From Helicobacter cetorum MIT 00-7128 (lineage in GTDB: Bacteria > Campylobacterota > Campylobacteria > Campylobacterales > Helicobacteraceae): DNA of 64,000 nucleotides. Location of the stretch: assembly GCF_000259255.1 (NCBI RefSeq), contig NC_017737.1:186001-250000 (forward strand). The letters are read 5' to 3'. The notes below the pieces were generated by a model. It worked only from the letters and a program-made list of their open reading frames with translations, was not told the origin of the DNA and did no database searches. Below, in pieces: positions 16,928-26,952 of this stretch; positions within the stretch are counted from its first letter, which is position 1; every line of letters starts with the position of its first letter. Both the position numbers and the translations under genes were made by a program.

Positions 16928-17743
16928 TCACTCGGCACTAGAGCTATGAGCATATTCACTTGTCTTATACGCCATACCTCTAGAGCTTGCTAAAATAAAG
17001 GTGCAAATCTCTTGCACAATAGGGTCATTAGGGTGCTCTTCTAATTCAATTTTTGCACTCTCTCTTATGGAAGGAACAGGTCTAAAGAGCCTTTTATAAA
17101 GCGAGCTGATAAAATCAATTTCTTTGCTTTCTAAGAGTTGACGCATTCTGTGGCGATTTAACCCTCTAATAAACGCCCTATTTCCCTCAACAATACAATA
17201 AGGAGGCACATCTTTTCCTAAGGCACTCTTTCCAGCTATCATAGAGCCTTTAGCAATACGAGTGAATTGATGGATGGCTGTAAGTCCGCCAATATTAACA
17301 TAATCTCCTACTTCCACATGCCCTGCTAAAGTTACGCCATTAGCTAAAATACAATGATTCCCAACCACGCAATCATGCGCTACATGCACATAAGCCATAA
17401 GCAAGTTTTTATCGCCAATAATTGTCTTAGAAATCCCCCCTTCAGTGCCGGGATTTATCATGCAAAATTCACGGATTAAATTATCCGCACCAATAATAAG
17501 CTCGCTATATTCACCATGGTATTTTAAATCTTGGGGTTGAGTGCCTAGCACTGCAAAAGGGAAAATCTGAGTGTTTTGACCTATAAAAGTATGTCCTGCA
17601 AGCGTTACATTGTTATGAAGTTTGACTCCATCGCCAAGCTTTACATTATCATGGATAATACAAAATTCACCAATCTCTACATCTTTTCCAATTTCAGCCT
17701 TGGGTGAAACAATGGCTGTTTTAGCAATTTTGACCCCGCTCAT
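16928..17743 (-). CDS. lpxA: UDP-N-acetylglucosamine acyltransferase LpxA
   Basis: The first step of lipid A synthesis: transfers a hydroxyacyl chain from ACP to UDP-GlcNAc. The N-terminal two thirds is a left-handed beta helix of hexapeptide repeats (IGKDVEIGEFCIIHDNVKLG and on), with the catalytic His in AYVHVAHDCVVGNH. The C-terminal helical domain carries RGLNRHRMRQ. It is 271 residues, typical. Its start overlaps the fabZ stop by 4 bp, so fabZ-lpxA are coupled. Confidence 0.96.
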   Translation of the reverse strand: MSGVKIAKTAIVSPKAEIGKDVEIGEFCIIHDNVKLGDGVKLHNNVTLAGHTFIGQNTQIFPFAVLGTQPQDLKYHGEYSELIIGADNLIREFCMINPGTEGGISKTIIGDKNLLMAYVHVAHDCVVGNHCILANGVTLAGHVEVGDYVNIGGLTAIHQFTRIAKGSMIAGKSALGKDVPPYCIVEGNRAFIRGLNRHRMRQLLESKEIDFISSLYKRLFRPVPSIRESAKIELEEHPNDPIVQEICTFILASSRGMAYKTSEYAHSSSAE

Positions 17744-18231
17744 ACTTCTTCTCTCTCTGCAATCATAGCCTTTAGTTCAGCCTCAGCTACTATTTTACCA
17801 TCTACTCTAGCAGTGCCACCAACCTGCCATATCATACCCTTGTGCTTTAAAACTTCCAAATGATATTCTAATCTATCTCCGGGAACTACAGGCACACGAA
17901 ACTTAACCTTATCAATAGTCATAAAATAGACAATTTTTCTTCTTGCTACCTCAGGGTCAAATCCCCACAAACTCGTAAAGGCTAAAAAGCCTCCGGTTTG
18001 TGCCATACCCTCTACAATTAAAACACCCGGGAAAATAGGCTTTCGTGGAAAATGCCCATTAAACACATCTTCATTAAAAGTGATATTCTTGTATGCGATG
18101 ATATTTTTATGTGGTTGTAAATCTATTACTCTATCTACTAAAAGCATAGGATAGCGATGCGGCAAAATTTGTAAAATATCCTCAATAGAAAAACTAGAGG
18201 CCAAAGTTTGTTGTGATTGTTGTGATTCCAT
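17740..18231 (-). CDS. fabZ: 3-hydroxyacyl-ACP dehydratase FabZ
   Basis: Dehydrates 3-hydroxyacyl-ACP in fatty-acid elongation. The hot-dog-fold signature NGHFPRKPIFPGVLIVEGMAQ contains the catalytic His and Glu. It is 163 residues, slightly longer than E. coli FabZ because of a Ser/Gln-rich start (MESQQSQQTLASS). The ATG at 18231 follows AAGGAG (18245-18250). It is first in the fabZ-lpxA-clpX-mreB-mreC gene train; a TATAAT lies upstream at 18294-18299. Confidence 0.95.
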   Translation of the reverse strand: MESQQSQQTLASSFSIEDILQILPHRYPMLLVDRVIDLQPHKNIIAYKNITFNEDVFNGHFPRKPIFPGVLIVEGMAQTGGFLAFTSLWGFDPEVARRKIVYFMTIDKVKFRVPVVPGDRLEYHLEVLKHKGMIWQVGGTARVDGKIVAEAELKAMIAEREEV

Positions 18232-18293
18232 GATAAAAGCAAAACTCCTTTATTTAATTAAAGCGCACGCAAATCTATTTAATTTAAACTAGC

Positions 18294-18299
18294 ATTATA
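18294..18299 (-). promoter_or_regulatory. -10 box (TATAAT) upstream of fabZ
   Basis: GTTATAATGC on the minus strand, 63 bp before the fabZ start codon. It is the likely main promoter of the fabZ-lpxA-clpX train. The remaining spacer up to 18456 shows no other feature I can support. Confidence 0.55.
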
Positions 18300-18456
18300 A
18301 CATAAAAACCCATGAGCGCTATGCCATTACTTGATTGCGCTAGGAGTAATTCTATATATACGAGCTCTATTAGTAAAGGCTTGCTCGGACTTACTGCCTA
18401 TGTTAATATTAAAAAATATTTTAAAGTAAATACTTAGAATTATGGATTAAAACCAC

Positions 18457-18861
18457 TTATTCTTGCTCTTCGGAATTTTTATGGTGGCTTAAAATATTTT
18501 CTCTTAAATGATAATGAGGGTATTTGTTAGAATCTAATACCACCTGCCCCATAAGTTGCTTATCAAAATTGAAAACTAAAGGGGCTAGGTAATTCACGGT
18601 GGAAAGCTCAATGGGCGTTTGAACCACCATAATGTTGGCAATTAGCACATTTTGTGCATCTTCTAATTCTAAAAGAATTTTTAAGGGTGTTGGCACTTCA
18701 AATTCGTATTTTCTTAGAGCAAAAGGATTTACAAGAGTAAAAGAAGGGATAGCATCATTTTGTGCATTACTTAAACGCAAAAAAATCTCATCAATTTTTT
18801 GCAGTTCCATTTTGCGAATAGATTCAAAACCTAGAATAGGCACTTTCACATCAAAAAGCAT
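18457..18861 (-). CDS. fliW: Flagellar assembly factor FliW
   Basis: A small cytoplasmic factor that binds flagellin and counters the translational regulator CsrA, linking flagellin supply to translation. The 134-residue protein has the family core [13 protein letters not shown] at the start, PFTLVNPF-like [16 protein letters not shown], and [28 protein letters not shown], which matches the FliW consensus (N.aPivin). H. pylori has two FliW copies, one located here between fabZ and bamD. It ends in a charged tail (KNSEEQE). Confidence 0.88.
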   Translation of the reverse strand: MLFDVKVPILGFESIRKMELQKIDEIFLRLSNAQNDAIPSFTLVNPFALRKYEFEVPTPLKILLELEDAQNVLIANIMVVQTPIELSTVNYLAPLVFNFDKQLMGQVVLDSNKYPHYHLRENILSHHKNSEEQE

Positions 18862-19057
18862 GCGATTTGCATTCCCCTTAAAAAACGCACAAAATCTTAA
18901 TCCAAATCAAAAATCTAAAGCTTAAGATAAGCGTTTGTAAATTGAAATTTAAAGTATTCATTATATCAAAAAACCACTTGTAAAATCAATTTGTGTTAGT
19001 TTTAGGTATAATCCTAGAAATGGTTAATATCCATAATCTTTAATAAAGATAGGTGGC

Positions 19058-19714
19058 ATGCACTTAAAACATTGGAAGCAGTTTCTTTTAGTTACTATAG
19101 TAGCGTTGGCTATTTTTGGGGGTTGCTCTAAAAAGAAAAAAGAAGAATACAATAAGCCTGCGATTTTTTGGTATCAAGGGATTTTACGAGAAATTTTGTT
19201 TTCTAACTTACAGACTGCAGACAATTACTACTCCTCTTTGCAAAGCGAGCATATCAATTCCCCCCTTGTTCCAGAAGCGATGTTAGCTCTAGGACAAGCT
19301 CATATGAAAAGAAAAGAATATATCCTAGCAGCGTTTTATTTTGATGAATATATTAAGCGCTTTGGGACTGAAAAAAATGTAGATTATCTAACCTTTTTAA
19401 AACTACAATCACACTACTACGCATTCAAAAACCACTCCAAAGACCAAGAATTTATTTCTAATAGCATCGTAAATATGGGCGAATTTATAGAAAAATACCC
19501 CAATAGTCGTTATCGCCCTTATGTAGAATACATGCAGATTAAATTTATTTTAGGGCAAAACGAATTAAATCGTGCGATTGCCAATGTGTATAAAAAACGC
19601 CATAAGCCCGAGGGTGTAAAACGCTATCTTGAAAGGATAGATGAAACTTTAGAAAAAGAGACTAATCCAAAACCCTCATACTTACCTTGGTATGTGTTTA
19701 TTTTTGATTGGTAG
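19058..19714 (+). CDS. bamD: Outer membrane assembly lipoprotein BamD (ComL)
   Basis: The lipoprotein partner of BamA in outer-membrane protein insertion. The signal sequence ends in a lipobox (AIFGGC; lipidated Cys near residue 23), followed by KKKKEE. TPR-type helices follow, including ADNYYSSLQSEHINSPLVPE and ALGQAHMKRKEYILAAFYFDEYI. It is 218 residues, near the usual 220-245. The ATG at 19058 follows AGGTGG. It lies upstream of lon by 60 bp on the same strand. Confidence 0.92.
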   Translation: MHLKHWKQFLLVTIVALAIFGGCSKKKKEEYNKPAIFWYQGILREILFSNLQTADNYYSSLQSEHINSPLVPEAMLALGQAHMKRKEYILAAFYFDEYIKRFGTEKNVDYLTFLKLQSHYYAFKNHSKDQEFISNSIVNMGEFIEKYPNSRYRPYVEYMQIKFILGQNELNRAIANVYKKRHKPEGVKRYLERIDETLEKETNPKPSYLPWYVFIFDW

Positions 19715-19774
19715 GCTAAAACATGCCACAATGCTTGTATTCAAAGCACCAATACTATTCAATAGAGAGATAAA

Positions 19775-22285
19775 ATGACTAAAGATTTTCCAAAAACTCT
19801 ACCTCTAATTGTAGAAGAAGACACTTTTTTATATCCCTTTATGATAGCCCCCATTTTTTTACAAAATGAGACTAGCATTAAAGTGGCAACATACGCTAAA
19901 GACAACAATTCGCTTGTCTTTGTAGCATGTCAAAAAGAAAGCCATAGCGAAAATGAACCCCCCTATTATGATGTAGGGGTTATAGGCACCATTATGCGTA
20001 AAACGAGCATGCCAAATGGCAAAGTTAAGCTCTTGCTTAATGGTCTAGCTAAAGGACGCATTTTAGAACCTGCTAAAGAAAATGCTCAAGGGGTTTTAGA
20101 GGCTCAAATAGGCTTGATTGAATACCTTGAATACGACCTTGAAAATATCCAAGCTATCATAGAGGTATTAAAAGAGAAGGTTACCACCTTAGCTAACATC
20201 AGCTCCTTTTTCCCCCCAGATTTAATCAAGGCTTTAGAAGATAATGAAGACCCTAATCGCATTGTGGATTTGGTGGCTACTGCACTTCATTTGAAAAAAG
20301 AGCAAGCCTACAAACTCTTTAAAAGCAATAATACCGAGCAACGCTTATTGGATTTAATTGATTTAGTCATTGAAGAGACTAAGACTCAAAAACTCCAAAA
20401 AGAGATTAAAAACAAAGTCCATCAAAAAATGGAGCAAGTCAATAAGGAATATTTTCTCAAAGAGCAACTCAAGCAAATCCAAAAAGAGCTTGGCACAGAC
20501 AAACAGCGAGATGAAGATTTAAATCAGTATTACCAAAAGCTAGAAAGCATTAAGCCTTTCTTAAAAGAAGAGGCTTTTAAAGAAATCAAAAAACAAATTG
20601 ATAGATTGAGTAGAACCCATGTGGATAGCTCTGATAGCGCGACTTTGCAAAATTATATAGAGACTATGCTAGATGTGCCTTTTGGTCAATATGAAAAAAA
20701 GGCTCTCAATATCAAGCATGTTAAAGAGCAATTAGACAGCGACCACTATTCCTTAAAAAGACCCAAAGAGCGTATTGTAGAATACTTTGCCACCATGCAG
20801 CTTTTAGAAATGCGTCAAAGTCAAGAAAAAGATAAAAAAAATACAAAAGAAAAAAAAGACAAGACTAAAGGCACCATTCTATGCTTTTATGGACCACCCG
20901 GAGTAGGTAAAACGAGTTTAGCTAATTCTATTGCTAAAGCCATAGAGCGCCCACTAGTAAGAATCGCCTTAGGGGGCTTAGAAGATGTGAATGAATTAAG
21001 GGGGCATAGACGCACCTATTTAGGCTCAATGCCCGGACGCATTGTGCAAGGACTCATTGAAGCTAAAAAAATGAATCCGGTTATCGTCTTAGATGAAATT
21101 GACAAAGTGGATAGAAGTGTTAGGGGCGATCCAGCGAGCGCTTTATTAGAGATTTTAGACCCTGAACAAAATGCCGCTTTTAGGGATAATTATGCAAATT
21201 TCAGCATTGATTTATCGCAAGTGATTTTTATTGCCACAGCTAATGATATTTATAATATTCCAGCTCCCTTAAGAGATAGAATGGAATTTATCAGTGTATC
21301 AAGCTACACTCCTAATGAAAAAGAAGAAATTGCTAAGAATTATCTCATTCCCCAAGAATTAGAAAAGCACGCCCTAGAGCCTAGCGAAGTGAATATTAGC
21401 GATGAATGTTTGAAACTCATTATTGAAAAATACACCAGAGAGGCAGGAGTTAGAGATTTACGAAGACAAATCGCTGCAATTATGCGTAAAGTCGCTCTAA
21501 AATACCTAGAAAATAACGAAAATGAGCCTAAAACTTCTAAGAAATCTAAAGGGCGTTCCAAAAAGAATGAGAAAAGCACTGATGAAAAGCTTTCAAATTT
21601 CTGTGTCTCTATCACGCCCAAAAACATTAAAGACTATTTAGAACGCATGGTGTTTGAGATTGACCCCATAGATGAAGAAAATAAAATCGGCGTTATCAAT
21701 GGCTTAGCATGGACTCCAGTAGGTGGCGATGTGCTTAAAATTGAGGCGATTAAAATTAGGGGTAAGGGTGAATTAAAACTTACCGGAAGTTTAGGCGATG
21801 TGATGAAAGAATCCGCTCTCATAGCCTTTTCAGTGATTAAAGTCTTGCTTGATGAAGAGAAGTTAAAAGCCCCTAAAATCCCTAGCGAGACCTTTAAAGA
21901 TGAGAAAGGTAAGAAAAAGAAAAAATCGCTTAAAGTTTATAACGCTTATGACTTGCATTTGCATGTCCCAGAAGGGGCTACGCCTAAAGATGGCCCAAGT
22001 GCTGGAATTGCTATGGCAAGCGTAGTTGCAAGCATTTTGTGCGATAGAAAAGCAAGAAGTGATACCGCTATGACAGGCGAATTGACACTAAGTGGGGAAG
22101 TCTTACCTATAGGGGGGTTGAAAGAAAAGTTGATTGCCGCTTTTAAAGCCGGCATTAAGACGGCTCTAATTCCAGTTAAAAATTACGAAAGAGATTTAGA
22201 TGAAATCCCTACTGAAGTGCGTGAGAGCCTAGAAATTATCGCTGTTAAAAATGTCATGGAAGTGTTAGAAAAAACCTTACTTTAG
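19775..22285 (+). CDS. lon: ATP-dependent protease Lon
   Basis: A cytoplasmic AAA+ serine protease for damaged and regulatory proteins. The N-terminal substrate domain (1-200) precedes a coiled coil. Walker A is GPPGVGKTSLANSIAKA, Walker B PVIVLDEIDKV. The protease Ser is in DGPSAGIAMA and the Lys follows in GGLKEKLIAAFKAG. It has 836 residues versus 784 in E. coli; the extra length comes from Lys-rich insertions (KTSKKSKGRSKKNEKS near 590 and KDEKGKKKKKSLK near 715), which is usual in Helicobacter. tyrA starts 10 bp later. Confidence 0.96.
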   Translation: MTKDFPKTLPLIVEEDTFLYPFMIAPIFLQNETSIKVATYAKDNNSLVFVACQKESHSENEPPYYDVGVIGTIMRKTSMPNGKVKLLLNGLAKGRILEPAKENAQGVLEAQIGLIEYLEYDLENIQAIIEVLKEKVTTLANISSFFPPDLIKALEDNEDPNRIVDLVATALHLKKEQAYKLFKSNNTEQRLLDLIDLVIEETKTQKLQKEIKNKVHQKMEQVNKEYFLKEQLKQIQKELGTDKQRDEDLNQYYQKLESIKPFLKEEAFKEIKKQIDRLSRTHVDSSDSATLQNYIETMLDVPFGQYEKKALNIKHVKEQLDSDHYSLKRPKERIVEYFATMQLLEMRQSQEKDKKNTKEKKDKTKGTILCFYGPPGVGKTSLANSIAKAIERPLVRIALGGLEDVNELRGHRRTYLGSMPGRIVQGLIEAKKMNPVIVLDEIDKVDRSVRGDPASALLEILDPEQNAAFRDNYANFSIDLSQVIFIATANDIYNIPAPLRDRMEFISVSSYTPNEKEEIAKNYLIPQELEKHALEPSEVNISDECLKLIIEKYTREAGVRDLRRQIAAIMRKVALKYLENNENEPKTSKKSKGRSKKNEKSTDEKLSNFCVSITPKNIKDYLERMVFEIDPIDEENKIGVINGLAWTPVGGDVLKIEAIKIRGKGELKLTGSLGDVMKESALIAFSVIKVLLDEEKLKAPKIPSETFKDEKGKKKKKSLKVYNAYDLHLHVPEGATPKDGPSAGIAMASVVASILCDRKARSDTAMTGELTLSGEVLPIGGLKEKLIAAFKAGIKTALIPVKNYERDLDEIPTEVRESLEIIAVKNVMEVLEKTLL

Positions 22286-22295
22286 AGAAAAAAGA

Positions 22296-23123
22296 ATGCA
22301 AGCAGGAATTATCGGTCTAGGGCTTATGGGCGGAAGCTTAGGCTTAGATTTACAAGCATTAGGCTATTTTAAAAATATTTTAGGCTATGATTCTAATGCT
22401 TTGCACGCCCAGCAAGCCTTGACTTTAGGGCTTGTAGATGAGTGCGTAGAATTTGAAAAAATCCTAGAGTGTGATGTGATTTTTCTAGCCATACCCGTTG
22501 AAGGCATTATTAATTGCTTGCAAAAAATGACTTCTATTAAAGAAGAAGCGACTATTATTGATTTGGGCGGAGCTAAACACAATATCATTAAAAGCGTTCC
22601 ACAAAACATTCGTAAGAATTTCATCGCCGCACACCCCATGTGTGGGACAGAATTTTATGGTCCTAAAGCGAGTGTCAAAGGGCTGTATGAAAACGCTCTT
22701 GTTATTTTATGCGATTTAGAAGACTCAGGCGCTCATCAGGTTAAACTCGCCAAAGAAATCTTTTTAGGCATAAAAGCTCGTTTGGTTAAAATGAAGTCTA
22801 GCGAACATGACGCTCACACCGCTTATATCAGCCATTTACCCCATGTCTTAAGCTATGCTTTAGCCAATAGCGTTCTCAAACAAAAAAACCCAGAGATTAT
22901 TCTTTCTTTAGCAGGTGGGGGCTTTAGAGATATGAGCAGAATCTCTAAAAGCTCGCCCTTAATGTGGAAAGATATTTTCAAACAAAACAGAGACAATATC
23001 TTAGAAGCCATTGAAAAATGCGAAACAGAGATAACCCAAGCTAAGACTTGGATTAAAAACAACGATTATGAAAGCTTAGAAAAATGGATGGCACAAGCTA
23101 ACAAGCTCCAAGAGTTTATGTAA
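22296..23123 (+). CDS. tyrA: Prephenate dehydrogenase
   Basis: Oxidises prephenate to 4-hydroxyphenylpyruvate on the way to tyrosine. The NAD-binding motif GLGLMGGSLGLDLQ is at the N-terminus, then HPMCGTE, a catalytic-site His in SSEHDAHTAYISHLPHVLSYAL, and the helical dimer domain with GGGFRDMSRI. It is 275 residues with no ACT or mutase domain. It is 10 bp after lon, so probably co-transcribed. The window also carries a prephenate dehydratase at 49862, so both branches from prephenate are present. Confidence 0.94.
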   Translation: MQAGIIGLGLMGGSLGLDLQALGYFKNILGYDSNALHAQQALTLGLVDECVEFEKILECDVIFLAIPVEGIINCLQKMTSIKEEATIIDLGGAKHNIIKSVPQNIRKNFIAAHPMCGTEFYGPKASVKGLYENALVILCDLEDSGAHQVKLAKEIFLGIKARLVKMKSSEHDAHTAYISHLPHVLSYALANSVLKQKNPEIILSLAGGGFRDMSRISKSSPLMWKDIFKQNRDNILEAIEKCETEITQAKTWIKNNDYESLEKWMAQANKLQEFM

Positions 23124-23298
23124 GTTTTTAAGGGCTTAACCCCTATCAAAGCATTGTATCAGTAATCCATTTTTTACAATAAATAAGATTATATACAAAC
23201 AAGAATAGGTTTTTTCTTTTGAATAAAATTTAGTAATTTTTATCCTTAATAATCAATGCTTTACAAAGCAAATCTAGTATCTCTAATGTTTGTAATTC

Positions 23299-23365
23299 TA
23301 TAATAAGTATTGATATTAAAATTGCCTCTAGTTGGCATTATAAAATAACAACCAGAGGCTTTTTT
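23299..23365 (+). ncRNA. Candidate short RNA: TATAAT followed by a terminator
   Basis: Between tyrA and the dnd operon a perfect TATAAT (23299-23304) is followed about 55 bp later by GCCTCTAGTTG (23324-23334) pairing, with one mismatch, to CAACCAGAGGC (23349-23359) and a run of six T. This could encode a small RNA, or the hairpin may simply end the lon-tyrA transcript and also face the dnd operon. No ORF fits between. Confidence 0.35.
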
Positions 23366-23430
23366 AAAGTAAGACTTACTTCTTGCAACAAATAAAATCA
23401 TTTATCACAATTGCAAACACAAAGTCTATT

Positions 23431-24903
23431 TTATTCTTTTAATAATGGCGCAAAAAGCTTAAGAGGTTCTTGAGTGGCTAATTCTTGACATTTGAGCAAA
23501 AATTCTCCAGAACCTAATAAATTCTCTGCGCCCTCACAATCTAGAGCTATCTTGGATTTATGCCTATCAGCCACTTTAAAGACTGCCCTTGTGGGAATAT
23601 TGCTCCTTAAGATAGAGCTAAAGAGTTCTGAACTAGGATTTTGTGTGGCAAGGATTAAGAAAATATTAGCACTGCGTGCTTTTTGCGCCAATCTTTCTAA
23701 AGGCTCTTTAATTTCTTTGTAACTCATCAATAAATCTGCCAATTCTTCTATTACGATAACTAAGGGGGTCTTTTCTTCCAAACCATTAAAACGATTTTGC
23801 ATTCTTTCTATCACTTCTTCTAGGATTGAACTACTTTCACTCATATCCTTAATTACTTCGCAATTTGACCTGTTTTCATACTTACCAAATTCCTCCCCAT
23901 TCTTAGGGTCAATCAATAAAAACTCTATTTTTTGGTGCGTATTTAATCGCTCTAATGATTGGATTAGACCATGCAAAAAATTGCTTTTTCCACTTCCGGT
24001 TTGTCCCGCTACAAAAAGATGAGGCGCTTTTTTCAAGTCTAAAAAATAAGGCTGATTAGTCGCACTACGCCCCACATAAAAAAGGATTTCTTCCAAACTA
24101 GCGCTAACTTTTTTCAAATCATTATCAAAATCTGATTGATTCAATTGTATCCATGTATCTTTTTCTCTAGGAACAAAGAGATTAAAACGCATAACCTCTC
24201 CCTTGATTTGTTCCATTCTGGGCTCACCACACAATCCAAGTTGGCTAGAAAAGGTGTGTAGATTCTTACTTAATTTAGTAATATCATCTTGGGAATTAAG
24301 CTTAAGCTTATAAACATCTTCTCTCAAGCATTTGTCTTTGTCTAAGAGTTCATGTGATATTTTCAACAATTTGAGATAATTTTCCACTTCATTAGTATCA
24401 ATCTTTTGTTTTTTTATATCAATACCTATATTGTTATGCATAGATTGATTTAATTTAAAGCTATCAATAAGCACTTGATAGAAATTATCTCTACTAGAGT
24501 TATAGGTATTATTCAGTTCATAAAGACCCCTTTTAATATACTTTTGAAGTGTTTTAGTGAAAATGTCCTCATTGTTAAAATCCACTTTTTCCTCTTCGTG
24601 TCTTATAAAAAACATGAGTTTTAAAAGTGGCTCGTAATTTTCTTCAATGTCTTTATGTTGTCCTATGACTTGCTCTAAATTATATTCACTACCTTTAATT
24701 TCAACATTAGGCAAAGCATGTCTTTTATAAAAATCCTCATCATTTAAAGGAATTTTCTCAAGTTGCAAACTCAAATTGATAGCTATCCTTAGAACAAAAT
24801 ATTTAGGCGGAATAGAACTATTTAAGCTAATAGAAAAACCCAAGCCCTCAATAATATTCTTTATCAGCCTTTCTTCATTACCATTAGTAAAAATCTTAGC
24901 CAT
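23431..24903 (-). CDS. DndE domain fused to an FtsK/HerA-like ATPase (phosphorothioation system)
   Basis: Residues 1-135 resemble DndE, the small helical protein that binds nicked DNA in phosphorothioate modification: PPKYFVLRIAINLSLQLEKI and IFTKTLQKYIKRGLYELNN match the DndE pattern (..R.gf.LSL.. and ..f..hl.RG...L). After a linker, residues 290-490 are an FtsK/SpoIIIE-type motor with Walker A GQTGSGKS (300-307), Walker B VIVIEELADLL and LILATQNPSS. DndE is normally a stand-alone protein of about 120 residues, so this is an unusual fusion. It is last in the dndC-dndD-dndE order, 9 bp after dndD. The ATP-driven half could pump or translocate DNA for modification or restriction; that role is inference. 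Confidence 0.75.
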   Translation of the reverse strand: MAKIFTNGNEERLIKNIIEGLGFSISLNSSIPPKYFVLRIAINLSLQLEKIPLNDEDFYKRHALPNVEIKGSEYNLEQVIGQHKDIEENYEPLLKLMFFIRHEEEKVDFNNEDIFTKTLQKYIKRGLYELNNTYNSSRDNFYQVLIDSFKLNQSMHNNIGIDIKKQKIDTNEVENYLKLLKISHELLDKDKCLREDVYKLKLNSQDDITKLSKNLHTFSSQLGLCGEPRMEQIKGEVMRFNLFVPREKDTWIQLNQSDFDNDLKKVSASLEEILFYVGRSATNQPYFLDLKKAPHLFVAGQTGSGKSNFLHGLIQSLERLNTHQKIEFLLIDPKNGEEFGKYENRSNCEVIKDMSESSSILEEVIERMQNRFNGLEEKTPLVIVIEELADLLMSYKEIKEPLERLAQKARSANIFLILATQNPSSELFSSILRSNIPTRAVFKVADRHKSKIALDCEGAENLLGSGEFLLKCQELATQEPLKLFAPLLKE

Positions 24904-24912
24904 TATTTTTCC

Positions 24913-26952
24913 TTATAATCCCAAAATTTCTTTCACATTTTTTTTCATAAAACTCGCACTATGCCTATCTCCATGATTTTGAATCTCAAAGCTCTGTGCA
25001 ATATCATTTTGTGATATTTCATATTCATTAAGACCAAATTCTGTATCTTGGGGAAGAACAATAATTTGATGTGAGGCTTTTAGAAAATAATTTTTCACAA
25101 TACTTTGCCTATTGATACTATCTATACGACCTAAGGGCGTGTCAATCACTAAGGGAAATTGCTTTTTAGAAATCAAGGCTAATGCCCAAAAGATACTAAT
25201 TGTTGCAATTTGTTTTTGCCCGGCAGATTGGCTAGAGATAGAGACCTCATCTCCAGAAGCATTAAAAAAACTCAAAGCAAATTTCTCATCAATATTTACA
25301 TTCTCAACATTATCATTAGGCAAAATTTGCTTGTAATTTTCTACAACTTGTTTTCTTAAATCTTTCAATAATTTCTTAATTAAAGATTCTTTATAAGTCT
25401 CAATCCCTAATTTCAAACTTTCATAGAGCTTTATTTGCTTGAGCAGTCGCTCATCTTTCTTGGTTTGATTCTCTAGTTCATCTTTTTCTATTTTAAGACC
25501 CATGAGCTCTTCTTCTAAAGCTCTTAAACTCTCTCCCTCCACTCTAAGCTTTTCTTCCAAGTTTTTAATTTCACCTTCTAATTGCTCAATTTCTGTTTTA
25601 ATATCCTTAAAATATTCTGCATGCAAACTCTCATCTTTAAGTTCAGCCAAATGAGTGCTTATCTCCTTAATTTCTCTTGGCAATCTGGCAAGTTCTAAAA
25701 TACACTCTTTCAAATCTTTGGCATTTTCTCTATAGTGCAAACGATTAAAATCTATATTTCCAAGATGACTAATGGGGTCTTTGTGAGTTGTGTTTGTTTG
25801 TAGATTTTCATAAGTCTGTTTAATCAAGTTTTCTATATTTTTATCAAGCTCATCTTTAAAACAAAGAGCTATTTTATCTTGCAAATAACTTGCAATACCC
25901 TCACTTAAAGTCAAGCTAAATTGCTTGATAAAGTTCTCACTTAAATAGCTCTTTTCTTTTTCAATTTGTGCTTTTTTCAAACGCTCTTCAATACTTTCTA
26001 ACATCTTTTCTTGATTGAGCAACAACACACTATTGCACACTCTCACAAATTTATTTTTACACTCATTTTGTCTTTTTTCTAATTGCTCTTTATGGGCTTG
26101 AACACTCCCTAATTCTTTGCTTGACTCAATAATAAGTGTTTTTTCGCTCTCTTTTTTGTCTTTTAACTCCTCTTGCTTAGAATTAAAATCTTCCTCATAA
26201 ACCTTAATTCTGTCTTTTGTTGTAGTACTTTTTTCTTCCTTAGTTTCAATATCTCTTTCTATCTCTTTATAACGGTTACGCCTCTCGGTATTTTGGATAG
26301 ATTTTGTTTGAATTTCTTTTCTAATAGACTCAATTTCTTTGATAGCTCTAGCAAGGGGCGTAATATTGAGAATATTTTGGATTTTATCTTTCAATTCGCT
26401 TTTCATTTTTTCTGCCATTTGCTCAATCTCTTCGCCATCAAAAATGAAAAAAGGCACTAGTGAAGAAGGCAAAAGTTGGTCTATATGTTGTTAGGCTATT
26501 TTATTTTCATAAGCTTGATAATGCGTTTTATAACTCAAATGCTCTTCAATATCTTTTTTAAAATCAATATCCCAACTTCTAGTGATTGTGATTGGCTGAT
26601 GGTCTTTTTCACATTCCAAAGACACGAAAAATTCGTGCTTATTAACTAGATTTTGCTCATTTTCTCGCCTAGCCCTAATATTTAAGATGCCACTCCAATC
26701 TCCATACCCACGAACTAAATTTTCTGGCTTTGAAGTGTTGAAAAATTTAGAACCTTCAGGAACCTCATGTCCTGATAATAGTCCGCTACCCAAAAAGAGT
26801 AATTTCAAAGAACGCAAAAAACTTGTTTTTCCAAACCCATTACGACCATAAATCAAATAAAGATTCTTATTTATTTCTTTTTCAAATGATAATTCTTGCC
26901 TACCGTAATATGCAAACAAATTGCAGATAACAATGCGTTTAAAAAATATCAT
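24913..26952 (-). pseudogene. dndD: dndD, SMC-like ATPase gene split by an in-frame stop codon
   Basis: Two open stretches in the same frame make one DndD. The upstream part (26491-26952, 153 aa) has Walker A GRNGFGKTSFLRSLKLLFLG. The downstream part (24913-26472) begins at FFIFDGEEIEQMAEKMK and has a long coiled coil, signature SSQSAGQKQIATIS and Walker B LVIDTPLGRIDS. They are separated only by a TAA (26491-26493) and six sense codons with no frame change, so a single base change explains the break. Intact length would be about 680, as in DndD, which supplies ATPase/nicking activity. The second part could restart at the TTG 26472 without Walker A. The ATG at 26952 directly abuts the dndC stop, with GAGGAG before it. 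Confidence 0.8.
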
